64,000 nucleotides of DNA from Falsirhodobacter xinxiangensis (GTDB lineage: Bacteria; Pseudomonadota; Alphaproteobacteria; Rhodobacterales; Rhodobacteraceae): assembly GCF_004959935.1 (NCBI RefSeq), contig NZ_SMYN01000016.1, positions 16,124 to 80,123 on the forward strand, given 5' to 3'. Position numbers and translations under genes: made by a program. The notes below the pieces were generated by a model. The model made no database searches, was not told the DNA's origin, and saw nothing but the letters and a program-made list of their open reading frames with translations. Of the stretch, positions 25,116 to 34,881 are shown in pieces (positions within the stretch are counted from its first letter, which is position 1; each line of letters opens with the position of its first letter).

Positions 25116-25137
25116 GGGCCGGGGACGCGCCCGGCCC
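25116..25137 (+). terminator. Intercistronic GC hairpin after glpV
   Basis: Perfect 8-bp stem GGGCCGGG/CCCGGCCC with a 6-base loop between glpV and the TPP enzyme gene, followed by GATTTCC and not a long T tract. It has the same stem as the hairpin at 3869-3889. It may reduce read-through or stabilise upstream mRNA. Confidence 0.5.
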
Positions 25138-25156
25138 GATTTCCAAGGAGATGACG

Positions 25157-26929
25157 ATGCCTCACATGGGCGATCTGGTGGCCGAGATGCTGGCGCAATC
25201 GGGAGTGGACGCGGTGTTCGGTATGCCGGGGGGGCAGACGACGGCCCTGCATGACGGTATCTCGCGCCGGTCGAACCGCATCCGGCATGTGCTGATGCGG
25301 GATGAAAGGAACGCCGCCTATGCTGCCGACGCCTATGCGCGGCTGACGGGCAAGCCAGGCGTCTGCGACGTGACCGTGGGGCCGGGGGCGAACCTGCTGC
25401 CCGCCGGATTTCTGGAGGCGATGAACGCGTCGATCCCGATGATCGGCATCGTGGGCGAGGTGCCGCTGGACTGGCTGCAACTGCGCGACAAGGGCATCGC
25501 CAGCCAGGGGTTCGACCAGCTTTCCTTCTTCAAGACCTGCACCAAGGAGTCGTGGCTGGTGCCGTCGGTGACTGCCCTGCCGGATATCCTGCGGACGGCG
25601 TTCCGGGTGGCGACCTCGCCCCGCCCCGGCCCTGTCGCGGTCATCATCCCGCATGACATCTTCGACGCGGATTGGGACGGGATCAGTCCCCCGCCTTTGG
25701 TCGATGACCGCACGGTGCGGATGCCCTATCTGCGTTCGACCGCGCCTGCGGACGGCATTGCACAGGCGGCGGCGTTGATCCGGCGGGCGAAGCGGCCCGC
25801 TCTGGTCTGCGGCGGCGGCGTTCACGGATCGGACGCGGCGCAGGTGGTCACGGATTTCGCGGACCGGCTTGGCGGGCTGGTCGTCACCTCGCTGTCGGGC
25901 AAGGGGTCAGTGCCGGAAACCCGCGACTATGCCGCCGGGGTGCTGAATCCGCTGGGGTCATGGGCCGCGATCGAGCTGGTGCAGGAGGCGGACCTGATCA
26001 TCTGGTGCGGGTCCAAGGTCAGCCAGAACACCGGCATGAACTGGACCTTGCCGAAACCGGATCAGGCGAGCATCACCATCGACTGCGACCCGCTGGAACA
26101 TGGCCGCACCTTCCGCCCGACCGTCCCGCTTCTGGGCGATGTGCGCGAGATCGTCCTGGCGTTGCACAAGGCGCTTGGGCCCCAGCCGGAACGCCCGGAC
26201 TGGGCCGCCCGCATCGCCGAGGTGAAGGCGACGGGCGAGCGGCAGAAGGCCGAGGAGGTCGCGTCCGAAAGCGTGCCGATCCAGCCTCCGCGCGTCATGG
26301 CGGAACTGGCACGCCGCTTGGGCGAGGATGATATCGTGGTGTCCGACGCTTCCTTCTCGGCCGGATGGATCGCGGGATATATCCCTGCGAAGGTGCCGGG
26401 GCGGCAGTTTTTGTTCGCGCGCGGGCAAGGGGGATTGGGATATTCCGTGCCCGGTGCCATCGGCGCGGCAGAAACGCGGCCCGGCACGCGGATCGTGACC
26501 GTGGCGGGGGACGGCGCATTCTCCTACACCGTGGGGGAATTGGCCACTCAGGCGCAGTTCCGTCAGCGCGTCGTGAACGTGGTGCTGAACAACGGGCGGC
26601 TTGGCTGGATTCAGCTGTGGCAAGAGATTTTCTTCAAGAACGTGCAATCGGCCATGCTGGAAACCGACACGACCCGCCCCGGTTTCGCTGCCGCCGCCGA
26701 GGCGCTTGGCCTGAAGGGCTTCACCGTCGATACGCCCGACCAGATCGGCCCCGCGCTGGATGCCGCCTTCGCCCATGACGGCCCATCCGTGGTCGAGGTG
26801 CGGATCGACGACCGCGCGACCCCGATCCATTCCTTCAAACGCCGGATGCGCGAAGGGGCCGACAAGCCGCGCCCGCGTCCCGGCACCGTCTACAAGCTGC
26901 GGGAATGGAAGGTTTCTCCGGACATATGA
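25157..26929 (+). CDS. Thiamine-diphosphate enzyme, acetolactate-synthase-like
   Basis: 590 residues from ATG 25157 (AAGGAG six bases upstream; ATG 25151 touches the ribosome-binding site). Three-domain TPP fold: Pyr domain with FGMPGGQTTALHDGIS and the conserved Glu position in RDERNAAYAADAYAR; central domain (PALVCGGGVHGS); PP domain with the TPP motif GDGAFSYTVGELATQ ending in VVNVVLNNGRL. It is not a standard IlvB and has no regulatory partner. As the last gene of the polyol operon it may act on a C3-C4 keto intermediate. Glyoxylate-carboligase-like or sulfoacetaldehyde-type chemistry cannot be excluded. Confidence 0.82.
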   Translation: MPHMGDLVAEMLAQSGVDAVFGMPGGQTTALHDGISRRSNRIRHVLMRDERNAAYAADAYARLTGKPGVCDVTVGPGANLLPAGFLEAMNASIPMIGIVGEVPLDWLQLRDKGIASQGFDQLSFFKTCTKESWLVPSVTALPDILRTAFRVATSPRPGPVAVIIPHDIFDADWDGISPPPLVDDRTVRMPYLRSTAPADGIAQAAALIRRAKRPALVCGGGVHGSDAAQVVTDFADRLGGLVVTSLSGKGSVPETRDYAAGVLNPLGSWAAIELVQEADLIIWCGSKVSQNTGMNWTLPKPDQASITIDCDPLEHGRTFRPTVPLLGDVREIVLALHKALGPQPERPDWAARIAEVKATGERQKAEEVASESVPIQPPRVMAELARRLGEDDIVVSDASFSAGWIAGYIPAKVPGRQFLFARGQGGLGYSVPGAIGAAETRPGTRIVTVAGDGAFSYTVGELATQAQFRQRVVNVVLNNGRLGWIQLWQEIFFKNVQSAMLETDTTRPGFAAAAEALGLKGFTVDTPDQIGPALDAAFAHDGPSVVEVRIDDRATPIHSFKRRMREGADKPRPRPGTVYKLREWKVSPDI

Positions 26930-26997
26930 CGTCGGTTGAACCGGCTGCCCGTGCCATGCTACGCCGCTTTTGCCGATGGATCGACAGGAGAAGCGGG

Positions 26998-27888
26998 ATG
27001 TTGACGAAGCTGAGCGCGTCGCGGGGGGCGGGATCGCCCGAAGTGGTGGGCTTCCACGACCCCGCGACGGGGTCGTGCCAGTATCTGGCCATCGATCCGG
27101 CCACGAGGGCGGCGGCGCTGATCGACATCGTGCTGGATTTCGACACCGCCTCCTGCCGCACGACGACCGCATCGGCGGAATGGGCGCTGCGGCTGGTGCA
27201 AGAGCATGATGTGGACCTCAAGCTGATCCTCGACACGCATCCCCATGCAGACCATCTTTCGGCGGGGTCATGGCTGCGCGAACGGACGGGCGCGCCACTG
27301 TGGTCGGGCGCCAAGCTGCGACAAATCGCCGATCTGTGGGAAGGGTTCTACAACCTGCCCGGCGCCTTCGATCCGGCCGCCGATTTCGACCGGCTGCTGG
27401 AGGATGGCGAGACCTTCGCGCTGGGCGATCTGGAGGTGCGGGTCATGCTGTCGCCGGGCCATACGCTGGGGTCGATCAGCTTCGTCATGGGGGACGCCGC
27501 CTTCGTGCACGACACGTTCATGCAGCCGGATGCGGGCACGTCGCGCGCCGATTTTCCGGGCGGTTCGGCTTCGGATCTTTACGACAGCCTGACGGCGATC
27601 CTTGCGCTGCCCGACGAAACGCGGCTGTTCATCGGCCATGATTACGGCACCAAGGACCGCGCGGAACCGGCATGGGAAAGCACCGTCGCACAGCAGCGGG
27701 CCGGGAACCTGCACCTTGGCGGCGGCACCCCGCGCGAGGATTTCATCGCCCGGCGCGAGGCGCGCGATGCCACGCTGAAACTGCCCGCGCGCATGCTGCA
27801 TGCGTTGCAGTTCAATCTGCGTGGCGGTCGGCTGGAACCCGATGCGGACGGCAAAAGCTATTTCAAATTGCCTGCGAACCTGTTCTGA
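26998..27888 (+). CDS. Metallo-beta-lactamase-fold hydrolase (persulfide dioxygenase-like)
   Basis: 296 residues from ATG 26998 (AGGAG upstream). The metal motif is THPHADHLSAG (His81, His83, Asp85, His86), with further ligands in LSPGHTLGSISF and FIGHDYGTKDR. The layout resembles ETHE1/Blh-type persulfide dioxygenases, which oxidise glutathione persulfide to sulfite, and glyoxalase II. No rhodanese domain is fused. It is followed after 2 bases by an Lrp regulator and then a class-V aminotransferase, which supports a sulfur role. The exact substrate is not proved by sequence. Confidence 0.8.
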   Translation: MLTKLSASRGAGSPEVVGFHDPATGSCQYLAIDPATRAAALIDIVLDFDTASCRTTTASAEWALRLVQEHDVDLKLILDTHPHADHLSAGSWLRERTGAPLWSGAKLRQIADLWEGFYNLPGAFDPAADFDRLLEDGETFALGDLEVRVMLSPGHTLGSISFVMGDAAFVHDTFMQPDAGTSRADFPGGSASDLYDSLTAILALPDETRLFIGHDYGTKDRAEPAWESTVAQQRAGNLHLGGGTPREDFIARREARDATLKLPARMLHALQFNLRGGRLEPDADGKSYFKLPANLF

Positions 27889-27890
27889 CC

Positions 27891-28343
27891 ATGCTGGACC
27901 GGATCGACGCCCGCATCCTGATGGAATTGCAGCGCGACGCGGCCCAGACGCAGCGCGACCTGGCCGAAAAGGTCGGCCTGTCGCAGAACGCCTGCTGGCG
28001 GCGCATCCGCAATCTTCAGGAACGTGGCATCCTGATTGGTCAGACCGTGCGGATCGACCGAGAGGCATTGAACCACGGCCTTGTCGTGTTCGCGATGATC
28101 CGCACGCGCAAGCACTCCGCCGACTGGCTGAAGCTGTTCCGCGCGCATGTGCTTTCGATCCCGGACATAACCGAGTTCCACCGGATCGGCGGCGATTACG
28201 ATTACATGCTGAAGATCGTGACGACCGACATGAAAAGCTATGACCGCATCTATCAAAGGCTGATCGAGAAGCTGGAGCTGGATGCCGTGACCTCCTACTT
28301 TTCGATGGAAACGATCGCCGAGAACCGCCCGATAGAGTTTTGA
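27891..28343 (+). CDS. Lrp/AsnC-family regulator
   Basis: 150 residues: HTH at about 3-60 (LDRIDARILMELQRDAAQTQ, GLSQNACWRRIRNLQERGIL) and a C-terminal RAM domain (HRIGGDYDYMLKIVTTDMKS). It starts two bases after the hydrolase stop, so it is co-transcribed with that gene. The aminotransferase gene starts 115 bases further on. The intervening gap contains A/T-rich stretches (GCAAAATCTC, GGGAAAATTTGCC) that could bind an Lrp-type octamer. The likely effector is an amino acid, possibly cysteine or another sulfur amino acid given the neighbours. Confidence 0.88.
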   Translation: MLDRIDARILMELQRDAAQTQRDLAEKVGLSQNACWRRIRNLQERGILIGQTVRIDREALNHGLVVFAMIRTRKHSADWLKLFRAHVLSIPDITEFHRIGGDYDYMLKIVTTDMKSYDRIYQRLIEKLELDAVTSYFSMETIAENRPIEF

Positions 28344-28458
28344 TCGCAAAATCTCACCATTCCCCTATCAAAGACACGTAAATTGCCCGCCCACGGGTCA
28401 AAGATGGGAAAATTTGCCACTCGGCGCAGGCTATGATCGCCTGAACCAGCAGGAGGCA

Positions 28459-29904
28459 ATGATGAGCGCGATTTCGGATTTCAGAACGGGGCTGGAACGC
28501 CGCGACATCCTAGATCATCTGCGTGCCGGGCTGATCGGCGAAGGTCTCCGGTTCGAGACGCCTTTCGGGCCGCGCCAGTTGCTTTATGCCGACTACGTCG
28601 CGTCCGGCCGTGCGTTGCGGCAGGTGGAGGGGTTCGTGGCCGAGCAGGTGCTGCCCTTCTATGCCAACAGCCACACCGAAGCGTCCTTTTGCGGCATGAC
28701 CATGACCCGGATGCGCGAGGAGGCACGCGCCACCATCGCGCGGCTTGCGGGTGCGGGAACCGATTGCCATACCGTCTTTACCGGGTCGGGCGCGACCGCA
28801 GGGATCAACCGCATCGTCGGCCTTCTGCGGCTGGCCGAGAATGTGCGGGAGGGGCGCAAGGTCGTCGTGCTCTGCGGCCCATACGAGCATCACTCGAACA
28901 TCCTGCCCTGGCGCGAGACGGGGGCCGAGGTGGTGGAGATTGCCGAAGCGCCCTCGGGCGGGGTCGATCTGGAAGATCTGGACCGCTCGCTGGCATGCGC
29001 GAAGGGGGCAGATACGATTGTCGGCACGTTCTCTGCCGCGTCCAACGTCACCGGCATCCTGAGCGACGCGGATACCGTCACGCGGCGGCTGAAGGCAGCG
29101 GGGGCGCTTGCGGTCTGGGACTATGCGGGCGGCGCACCCTATATCGAGATCGATATGGGCCGGGGCGATGCGGCCAAGGATGCAGTGGTCTTTTCGGCGC
29201 ACAAGTTTCCGGGCGGGCCGGGCGCGTCGGGCGTCATGATCGTGCGCGACAGCATCGTGCGGCGTGACACGCCGACCCTGCCGGGGGGCGGGTCGGTCGC
29301 GTTCGTGTCGCCGCAGGGTCACCGATATAGCAGCCGCATCACGGCGCGCGAGGAGGCCGGAACGCCCAATGTCGTCGGCGACATCCGCGCGGCGCTGGTG
29401 ATGCTGGTCAAGGATGCCGTCGGCGCGCCGGCGATCATGGCGCGCGAGGCTGCGCTGCGGGATCGCGCGCTGGCAGCTTGGTCCGGCGTGCCGGGCTTGC
29501 GGCTTCTGGGGCAGAAGCCGCAGATGGAGGCGCTGCCGATCTTTTCGTTCCAGGTGCAGGATGGGAAAGGCGGGCTGGTCCATCAGCAGTTGTTCACCCG
29601 GATGCTCAGCGATGTTCACGGCGTGCAGGCGCGGGGCGGTTGCGCTTGTGCCGGCCCCTATGCGCACCGGCTGATGGGGATCGATGCCGCGCAATCCGCG
29701 ACGCTGGCAGCGCGGATCGCGGCGGGCGAGGAGTTGGCGAAACCCGGCTGGGTGCGGCTGAACTTCAGCTATCTTCACAGCGACGCGCAGGCGGATGCGA
29801 TCATCGCCGCTGTGACCGATCTGGCGGCGCGGGCTCCGGCGCTTGCGGCGCAATATGACGCCGACCCGGCAACCGCGCGGTTCAGGGCACTCGTTCCAGC
29901 CTGA
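28459..29904 (+). CDS. Class-V aminotransferase (cysteine-desulfurase-like)
   Basis: 481 residues from ATG 28459 or 28462, with AGGAGG upstream. PLP fold type I; the Schiff-base lysine is Lys249 in VVFSAHKFPGGPG. VWDYAGGAPYIEIDM supplies the PLP Asp. A late Cys-rich segment GVQARGGCACAGPYAHR occupies the position of the catalytic Cys loop in SufS/NifS-type enzymes. The family includes cysteine desulfurases and related lyases. Linkage to a persulfide-dioxygenase-like hydrolase suggests it releases or transfers sulfane sulfur. Overlaps the convergent MobA-like gene by 23 bases. Confidence 0.82.
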   Translation: MMSAISDFRTGLERRDILDHLRAGLIGEGLRFETPFGPRQLLYADYVASGRALRQVEGFVAEQVLPFYANSHTEASFCGMTMTRMREEARATIARLAGAGTDCHTVFTGSGATAGINRIVGLLRLAENVREGRKVVVLCGPYEHHSNILPWRETGAEVVEIAEAPSGGVDLEDLDRSLACAKGADTIVGTFSAASNVTGILSDADTVTRRLKAAGALAVWDYAGGAPYIEIDMGRGDAAKDAVVFSAHKFPGGPGASGVMIVRDSIVRRDTPTLPGGGSVAFVSPQGHRYSSRITAREEAGTPNVVGDIRAALVMLVKDAVGAPAIMAREAALRDRALAAWSGVPGLRLLGQKPQMEALPIFSFQVQDGKGGLVHQQLFTRMLSDVHGVQARGGCACAGPYAHRLMGIDAAQSATLAARIAAGEELAKPGWVRLNFSYLHSDAQADAIIAAVTDLAARAPALAAQYDADPATARFRALVPA

Positions 29905-30457
29905 CCGATCCATCGCCCGCAAGTCGGTGCGTCTGCGCCAGACGCAGCAGGTCTTCGCGGGTGTCGATGTCCAGCAAAAGGCCGGGGGCGGGGATGCGGC
30001 ATTCGGGGGGCAATCCGGCAAGCAGCCCGCGTGCGCCCTCGTCGCCCCGCGCCGCCTCCAGCTGCGAAAAAAGCGCGGCGTCGAAACAGGCCGGGGGCAT
30101 CGGGCGGCCGTCGATTGCCGCCGCCGCGCCGCCTGCCGGGCAGGCTACGACGATGCTGTCGATCAGCCCCGCCGTCACGAGCGGCATGTCCGCCAGCACG
30201 ATCACCGCCCGTGCCGCGCTCGCCTGACGTGCGGCGCGGATACCGGCGCGAAGGCTTTCGGATTGCGCGCCCTGCGCATGGACATGATCGAACCCGTCCA
30301 TCGCGCGCCCGACGCAGAACCGCCGCCCTACCTGCGCCATGCGCAAGGCCGATGCCGCGTATTCCGCCAGCGGATGTCCGAAAAGCGGCGCCGACAGCTT
30401 GTCCGCGCCGAACCGTTTCCCGTGCCCCGCCGCCAGAAGTATCCCCGCCGTCAGCAT
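29882..30457 (-). CDS. MobA/MocA-like molybdenum-cofactor nucleotidyltransferase
   Basis: 191 residues with the N-terminal nucleotide motif GILLAAGHGKRFGADKLSAP (GxxLAAGxGxRxGxxK) and an ADMPLV metal site. MocA-type enzymes attach CMP to molybdopterin to make the MCD cofactor of xanthine-oxidase-family enzymes. The gene is divergent from a three-subunit molybdenum hydroxylase operon, 86 bases away, whose catalytic subunit needs such a cofactor. This context makes a cofactor-maturation role likely. Confidence 0.82.
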   Translation of the reverse strand: MLTAGILLAAGHGKRFGADKLSAPLFGHPLAEYAASALRMAQVGRRFCVGRAMDGFDHVHAQGAQSESLRAGIRAARQASAARAVIVLADMPLVTAGLIDSIVVACPAGGAAAAIDGRPMPPACFDAALFSQLEAARGDEGARGLLAGLPPECRIPAPGLLLDIDTREDLLRLAQTHRLAGDGSVRLERVP

Positions 30458-30543
30458 CGCTTGTCCGCCTTTCGCTGGAACGCCTCAGCCATCTTGCACG
30501 TTCACCCCGCAGCAAGCCCAACGCAAGCCATCGCGGAGTTCCC

Positions 30544-31041
30544 ATGCAAACCGAGCTTTTCATCAACGGGCGTGTCCACCGGCTGGACGCCGATGCGCGC
30601 GTGACGCTTCTGGACGCGTTGCGGCATCATCTGGGGCTGACAGGCACCAAGAAGGGGTGCGATCACGGCCAATGCGGCGCCTGCACCGTGCTGGTGGACG
30701 GGCGGCGGGTGAACGCTTGCCTGACGCTGGCCTGCATGTGCGACGGGGCCGAGATCACCACGATCGAAGGGCTGGGCGAGCCGGGCGCATTGTCGCCGCT
30801 GCAATCGGCCTTCATCGCGCATGACGGGTTCCAATGCGGATATTGCACCCCTGGCCAGATCTGTTCCGCCACCGCCATGATGGACGAGATCGCGGCGGGC
30901 TGGCCCTCGCACGCGACCGAGGACCTGAACGCCCCCGTGCGCCCCAGCCCCGAGGAGATCCGCGAGCGCATGTCCGGCAACCTGTGCCGCTGCGCCTGCT
31001 ATCCCAACATCGTCGATGCGATCATGGAGGTTCAGGGATGA
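30544..31041 (+). CDS. Molybdenum hydroxylase 2Fe-2S subunit (PaoA/XdhA-like)
   Basis: 165 residues. Plant-type 2Fe-2S cluster: Cys39, Cys44, Cys47 and Cys59 ([15 protein letters not shown]). Second cluster: Cys98, Cys101, Cys148 and Cys150 ([26 protein letters not shown]). It passes electrons from the molybdenum site to the FAD subunit. E. coli PaoA has a Tat leader; none is present here, so the complex is probably cytoplasmic. Overlaps the FAD subunit gene by four bases. Confidence 0.9.
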   Translation: MQTELFINGRVHRLDADARVTLLDALRHHLGLTGTKKGCDHGQCGACTVLVDGRRVNACLTLACMCDGAEITTIEGLGEPGALSPLQSAFIAHDGFQCGYCTPGQICSATAMMDEIAAGWPSHATEDLNAPVRPSPEEIRERMSGNLCRCACYPNIVDAIMEVQG

Positions 31042-32012
31042 GGGAGTTCCAGTATTCCCGCGCCACCTCGGTCGCCGATGCGGTGGCCAGCGGCGCGACC
31101 TTCATCGCGGGCGGCACGAACCTTCTGGACCTGATGAAGCACGAGATCGCGGTGCCGGGGCGTGTGGTCGATATCTCGCGCCTCGATCTGGACCGGATCG
31201 AGCCGGAGGGCGAGGGGCTGCGGATCGGGGCGCTGGTGCGCAACAGCGATCTGGCTGCCGATCACCGCGTGCGCCAAAGCTATCCCGTATTGTCGCGAGC
31301 GCTTCTGGCAGGGGCCAGCGGGCAGCTTCGCAACATGGCGACCACGGGCGGCAACCTGCTGCAACGCACGCGCTGCCCGTATTTCTATGACACCGCGATG
31401 CCCTGCAACAAACGCGAGCCGGGGGCGGGCTGCTCTGCCATCGGCGGGGTGAACAGGATGAACGCCGTTCTTGGGGTCAGCGACCAGTGCATCGCCGCGC
31501 ATCCGAGCGACATGGCGGTGGCAATGATGGCGCTGGACGCGGTGGTCGAAGTCGAGGGCGCGAGCGGCACCCGCCGTATTCCGATCACCGAATTCTATCG
31601 CCTGCCGGGCGACACGCCGCATATGGAGACGGCGCTGGACCGAGGCGATCTGATCACCGCGGTCCTGCTGCCCGCGCCCAAAGGGGGCGAGCATCGGTAT
31701 CGCAAGGTGCGCGACCGTGCCTCATATGCCTTCGCGCTGGTCTCGGTCGCGGCGGTGGTGCGTATGGAGGGCGGGGTGATCGCCGATGCCGCGCTGGCCT
31801 TCGGCGGTCTTGCCCCGATGCCATGGCGCGTTTCAGCCGCCGAAGACGCGCTGCAAGGTCAGCCCCCATCGCCTGCGCTTTTCGACCGCGCGGCCGATCT
31901 GGTCCTCTCGGGCGCACAGCCGCAAGAGGACAACGCCTTCAAGCTGCCGATGGCACGGCGCGTGCTGGCCGCCACACTTGCCGATGCCTGCCGGATGGAG
32001 GACCCGCAATGA
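31038..32012 (+). CDS. Molybdenum hydroxylase FAD/4Fe-4S subunit (PaoB-like)
   Basis: 324 residues. The FAD-binding segment is [15 protein letters not shown], with the second contact near [20 protein letters not shown]. Cys113, Cys123 and Cys132 in the insert [12 protein letters not shown]...GAGCSA match the 4Fe-4S insert that distinguishes PaoB-type subunits from XdhB. This makes the enzyme an aldehyde oxidoreductase of the PaoABC class more likely than a xanthine dehydrogenase. Overlaps both neighbours by four bases. Confidence 0.88.
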   Translation: MREFQYSRATSVADAVASGATFIAGGTNLLDLMKHEIAVPGRVVDISRLDLDRIEPEGEGLRIGALVRNSDLAADHRVRQSYPVLSRALLAGASGQLRNMATTGGNLLQRTRCPYFYDTAMPCNKREPGAGCSAIGGVNRMNAVLGVSDQCIAAHPSDMAVAMMALDAVVEVEGASGTRRIPITEFYRLPGDTPHMETALDRGDLITAVLLPAPKGGEHRYRKVRDRASYAFALVSVAAVVRMEGGVIADAALAFGGLAPMPWRVSAAEDALQGQPPSPALFDRAADLVLSGAQPQEDNAFKLPMARRVLAATLADACRMEDPQ

Positions 32013-34186
32013 CCCGTCACCGCAAGATCGACCACCCGGACAATGACAACCGCCTCGACAGCATGGCGCAGGGCGTTCTGGGCAAGCCGGTGGATCGGCT
32101 GGAGGGGCCGCTGAAGGTTTCGGGCCTTGCGACCTATGCGTCCGAGGCGCGGCCTTCTGGGATGGCGCATGGCGTCCTCGTGCGCGCGACGATCACCAAG
32201 GGGCGCGTTGTGGGTATCGACCGTCAGGCAGCGCTGGCTCTGCCGGGGGTGATGACCGTCATCACCGATCCGCGCATGGTGCGATACCCGGCGCAGGGCA
32301 TGGCGGGAAAGGGGCCGAAGGCGGGGCCGGATGTCGTGGATTACCACGGCCAGCCCATCGCGCTGGTGGTCGCCGAAGGGTTCGAGCAGGCGCGCCACGC
32401 CGCAAAGGCGCTGCGGATCACCTATGAGGAAGAACCTGCCCCCACCGATCCCGATACGGTCACCCCCGAGGTGCCTGATGCGAAACAGAAGGCGCAGGGC
32501 GATCTGGATGCGGCGATCCGCGATGCCGCGTTCAGCGTCGACTGCACCTATACCACGCCGACGCTGATGGCGGTGGCGATGGAACCCCACGCCGCGATTG
32601 CCGAATGGGACGGGGACCGCGTGACGGTCCGCGCCGCGCTTCAGATGCTGGCCAGCGACCGCAAGCAGTTGGCCGACGCGCTTGGGGTCGGGCCGGAGCA
32701 GGTGCGGCTTCTGGCGCCCTATGTCGGCGGCGGGTTCGGATCGAAGCTTGGCATCGCGCCCGAGGCCGTGGCAGCGGCAATCGCGGCCAAGGAGTTGGGA
32801 GTGCCGGTATCCGTCGCGCTGACCCGGATGCAGGAATTCGACATCACCCATCGCCGGTCCGAAAGCCGCCAGCGCGTGCTTCTGGCGGCGGGCGCCGATG
32901 GGGTTCTGACCGGGATCGGGCATGAGGCGCTGGTGTCGAACCTGCCGGACAGCCCGTTTTCGGAACCCGTCACGCAGGCAACGCCCTTCACCTATCAGGC
33001 AGCGCATCGGCGGATCGCGCATCGGATCGCGCGGGTGCATCGGTCCTGTGCCGGATCGGTCCGCGCACCGGGCGAGGCGATCGGCGTCACGGTATTCGAG
33101 GCGGCGCTGGACGAGCTGGCCGAAGCCGCCGGGATCGACCCGGTGGAGTTGCGCCTGCGGAACATCCCCGACCGCGAACCGGGAACGGGCCGCCCCTATT
33201 CGGTGAACCGCCTTGGCGATTGCCTTCGCGAAGGGGCGCATCGGTTCGGATGGAACCAGCGCCGGGCGCCGAAGGAACGGCTCGAGGGCGAATGGTTCAT
33301 CGGCATGGGCATGGCCGCCGCGGTTCGCGTCAACATGCTGATCGAAAGCCGCGCCCGCGTCACGCTGACCGAAGATGGCGCCAAGGTCGAAACCGACATG
33401 ACGGACATTGGCACTGGCACCTATACCATCCTTCGCCAGATTGCCGCCGAGATGCTGGGCCTGCCCGTCGATTTGGTCGAGGTGCATCTGGGCGATACCG
33501 ACTTCCCCCCCGCTGCGGGGTCGGGCGGATCGTTCGGCGCGGCATCCTCGGGCACCTCGGTCTATCTGGCCTGCGAGGATATTCGCGCCCGGATCGCCGA
33601 ACGCATGGGCTGCACCGACGCGGAATTGCGGCTGCAGGACGGGCGCGCCAGTTTCCGCAACGACACGCGCGAACTGCGCGAACTGCTGGCGGGCGAGGTG
33701 CTGGTGGCCGAAGGTCATGTGGAGCCGGGCGATGCCGAGAAACAGGCGCGGCAGGCCACCTGGGGCGCGCATTTCGCCGAGGTCGCCGTCAGCCGCCATA
33801 CCGGCGAGGTGCGGGTGCGGCGGATGCTGGGCGTTTTCGCCTGCGGGCGCATCCTGAACGAAAAGACCGCGCGGTCGCAATGCCTTGGCGGCATGACCTT
33901 CGGCATCGGTATGGCCCTGACCGAGGGAGTGGAGCATGACCCTCGCACCGGGCATATCGTGAACCGCGACCTTGCCGGCTATCACCTTCCCAGCCATGCC
34001 GACGTGCCGGAGCAGGACGTGGTGTTCCTGCCCGACCGCGACGGCTTCGCCGGACCCATGCAGGCCAAGGGCATCGGCGAGCTTGGCATCTGCGGCGCGG
34101 GCGGGGCGGTTCTGAACGCGATCTACAACGCCTGCGGGGTGCGGGTGCGCGATCTGCCCGCGACCCCGGACAAGGTGATGCCCTAG
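32009..34186 (+). CDS. Molybdenum hydroxylase catalytic subunit (PaoC-like)
   Basis: 725 residues, the length expected for PaoC/XdhC-type large subunits. Molybdopterin-binding motifs include [20 protein letters not shown] and [20 protein letters not shown]. The catalytic Glu is near residue 690 in [15 protein letters not shown]. It hydroxylates aldehydes or N-heterocycles with water as oxygen source. The substrate is unknown; aromatic aldehydes are typical for Pao enzymes. The last stop codon shares CTAG with the convergent queE stop. Confidence 0.9.
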   Translation: MTRHRKIDHPDNDNRLDSMAQGVLGKPVDRLEGPLKVSGLATYASEARPSGMAHGVLVRATITKGRVVGIDRQAALALPGVMTVITDPRMVRYPAQGMAGKGPKAGPDVVDYHGQPIALVVAEGFEQARHAAKALRITYEEEPAPTDPDTVTPEVPDAKQKAQGDLDAAIRDAAFSVDCTYTTPTLMAVAMEPHAAIAEWDGDRVTVRAALQMLASDRKQLADALGVGPEQVRLLAPYVGGGFGSKLGIAPEAVAAAIAAKELGVPVSVALTRMQEFDITHRRSESRQRVLLAAGADGVLTGIGHEALVSNLPDSPFSEPVTQATPFTYQAAHRRIAHRIARVHRSCAGSVRAPGEAIGVTVFEAALDELAEAAGIDPVELRLRNIPDREPGTGRPYSVNRLGDCLREGAHRFGWNQRRAPKERLEGEWFIGMGMAAAVRVNMLIESRARVTLTEDGAKVETDMTDIGTGTYTILRQIAAEMLGLPVDLVEVHLGDTDFPPAAGSGGSFGAASSGTSVYLACEDIRARIAERMGCTDAELRLQDGRASFRNDTRELRELLAGEVLVAEGHVEPGDAEKQARQATWGAHFAEVAVSRHTGEVRVRRMLGVFACGRILNEKTARSQCLGGMTFGIGMALTEGVEHDPRTGHIVNRDLAGYHLPSHADVPEQDVVFLPDRDGFAGPMQAKGIGELGICGAGGAVLNAIYNACGVRVRDLPATPDKVMP

Positions 34187-34881
34187 ACCCCGCGCCTGTT
34201 GCCCCAGATCAGCACGTGAAGCTGGGGCAGAATGCGCGGGACGAGCCAGCCCGCGCCGACGGTCCGGTCCACCAGCCACAGCATCCTGTCGGCCAGACGT
34301 TGCGGATCGACCGGCAGGGACGGATCGGTCTCCGGGTTCCCCGGCTGAAGGTAGAGCGGGAGCTGCGGATGACGGGCCGCGGCCTCGCGCGCCCAGGCAA
34401 GATCGACCTCGTCGAAGATCACGATCTTCATCACGGCGTTCCGGGCCGCTGCGACGCAGGCATCGAAGGCGTCCCAGTCCACCCTCTGCCCGCTGGAGGG
34501 GGGCTTCGGCGACAGGACCAGCAGCGACAGATCCGCGAACCAGTCGCGCGGGATCGACCCTTGGGTCTCGCAGGCGAAGGTGAAGCCCGCAGCATGGCCC
34601 AGCGCGATGATCGGTGCGAAATCCTGAATCGCCGGATTTCCGCCCGAGATCGAAACCGTCAGTGGCTCGCCGCCCGACAGGCGCGACACCTCGGCCATGA
34701 TCGCGTCTGGCGTCATGACGGCCCATTCATGACGGTGGGCGCTGTCCACCGCATGCAGGCTGTCGCACCAGCTGCACCTGTAATCGCAGCCGCCCGCGCG
34801 GATGAAAACGGTGGGCTGGCCGATCAGCGCGCCTTCGCCCTGAATGGTGGGGCCGAAGATTTCCGCGATGCGCAGGGTCAT
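34183..34881 (-). CDS. queE: 7-carboxy-7-deazaguanine synthase
   Basis: 232 residues from ATG 34881. Radical-SAM enzyme: the cluster motif is CDYRCSWCD (C-x3-C-x2-C), preceded by [20 protein letters not shown], the QueE signature. It converts 6-carboxy-tetrahydropterin to 7-carboxy-7-deazaguanine in queuosine synthesis. It is the last gene of queC-queD-queE and overlaps queD by four bases. The whole operon lies downstream of a preQ1-I-like riboswitch. Confidence 0.93.
   Translation of the reverse strand: MTLRIAEIFGPTIQGEGALIGQPTVFIRAGGCDYRCSWCDSLHAVDSAHRHEWAVMTPDAIMAEVSRLSGGEPLTVSISGGNPAIQDFAPIIALGHAAGFTFACETQGSIPRDWFADLSLLVLSPKPPSSGQRVDWDAFDACVAAARNAVMKIVIFDEVDLAWAREAAARHPQLPLYLQPGNPETDPSLPVDPQRLADRMLWLVDRTVGAGWLVPRILPQLHVLIWGNRRGV

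Noticed and set aside
22949..25825. A 958-codon open frame antisense to glpV and its neighbours
   Set aside because: GC-rich shadow frame. The opposite strand encodes clear transporter and TPP-enzyme genes, and the protein is His/Arg/Gly-rich without any family motif.
31859..34726. A 955-codon minus-strand open frame opposite the molybdenum hydroxylase
   Set aside because: Antisense shadow of paoC-like and queE sequence with no motif of its own.
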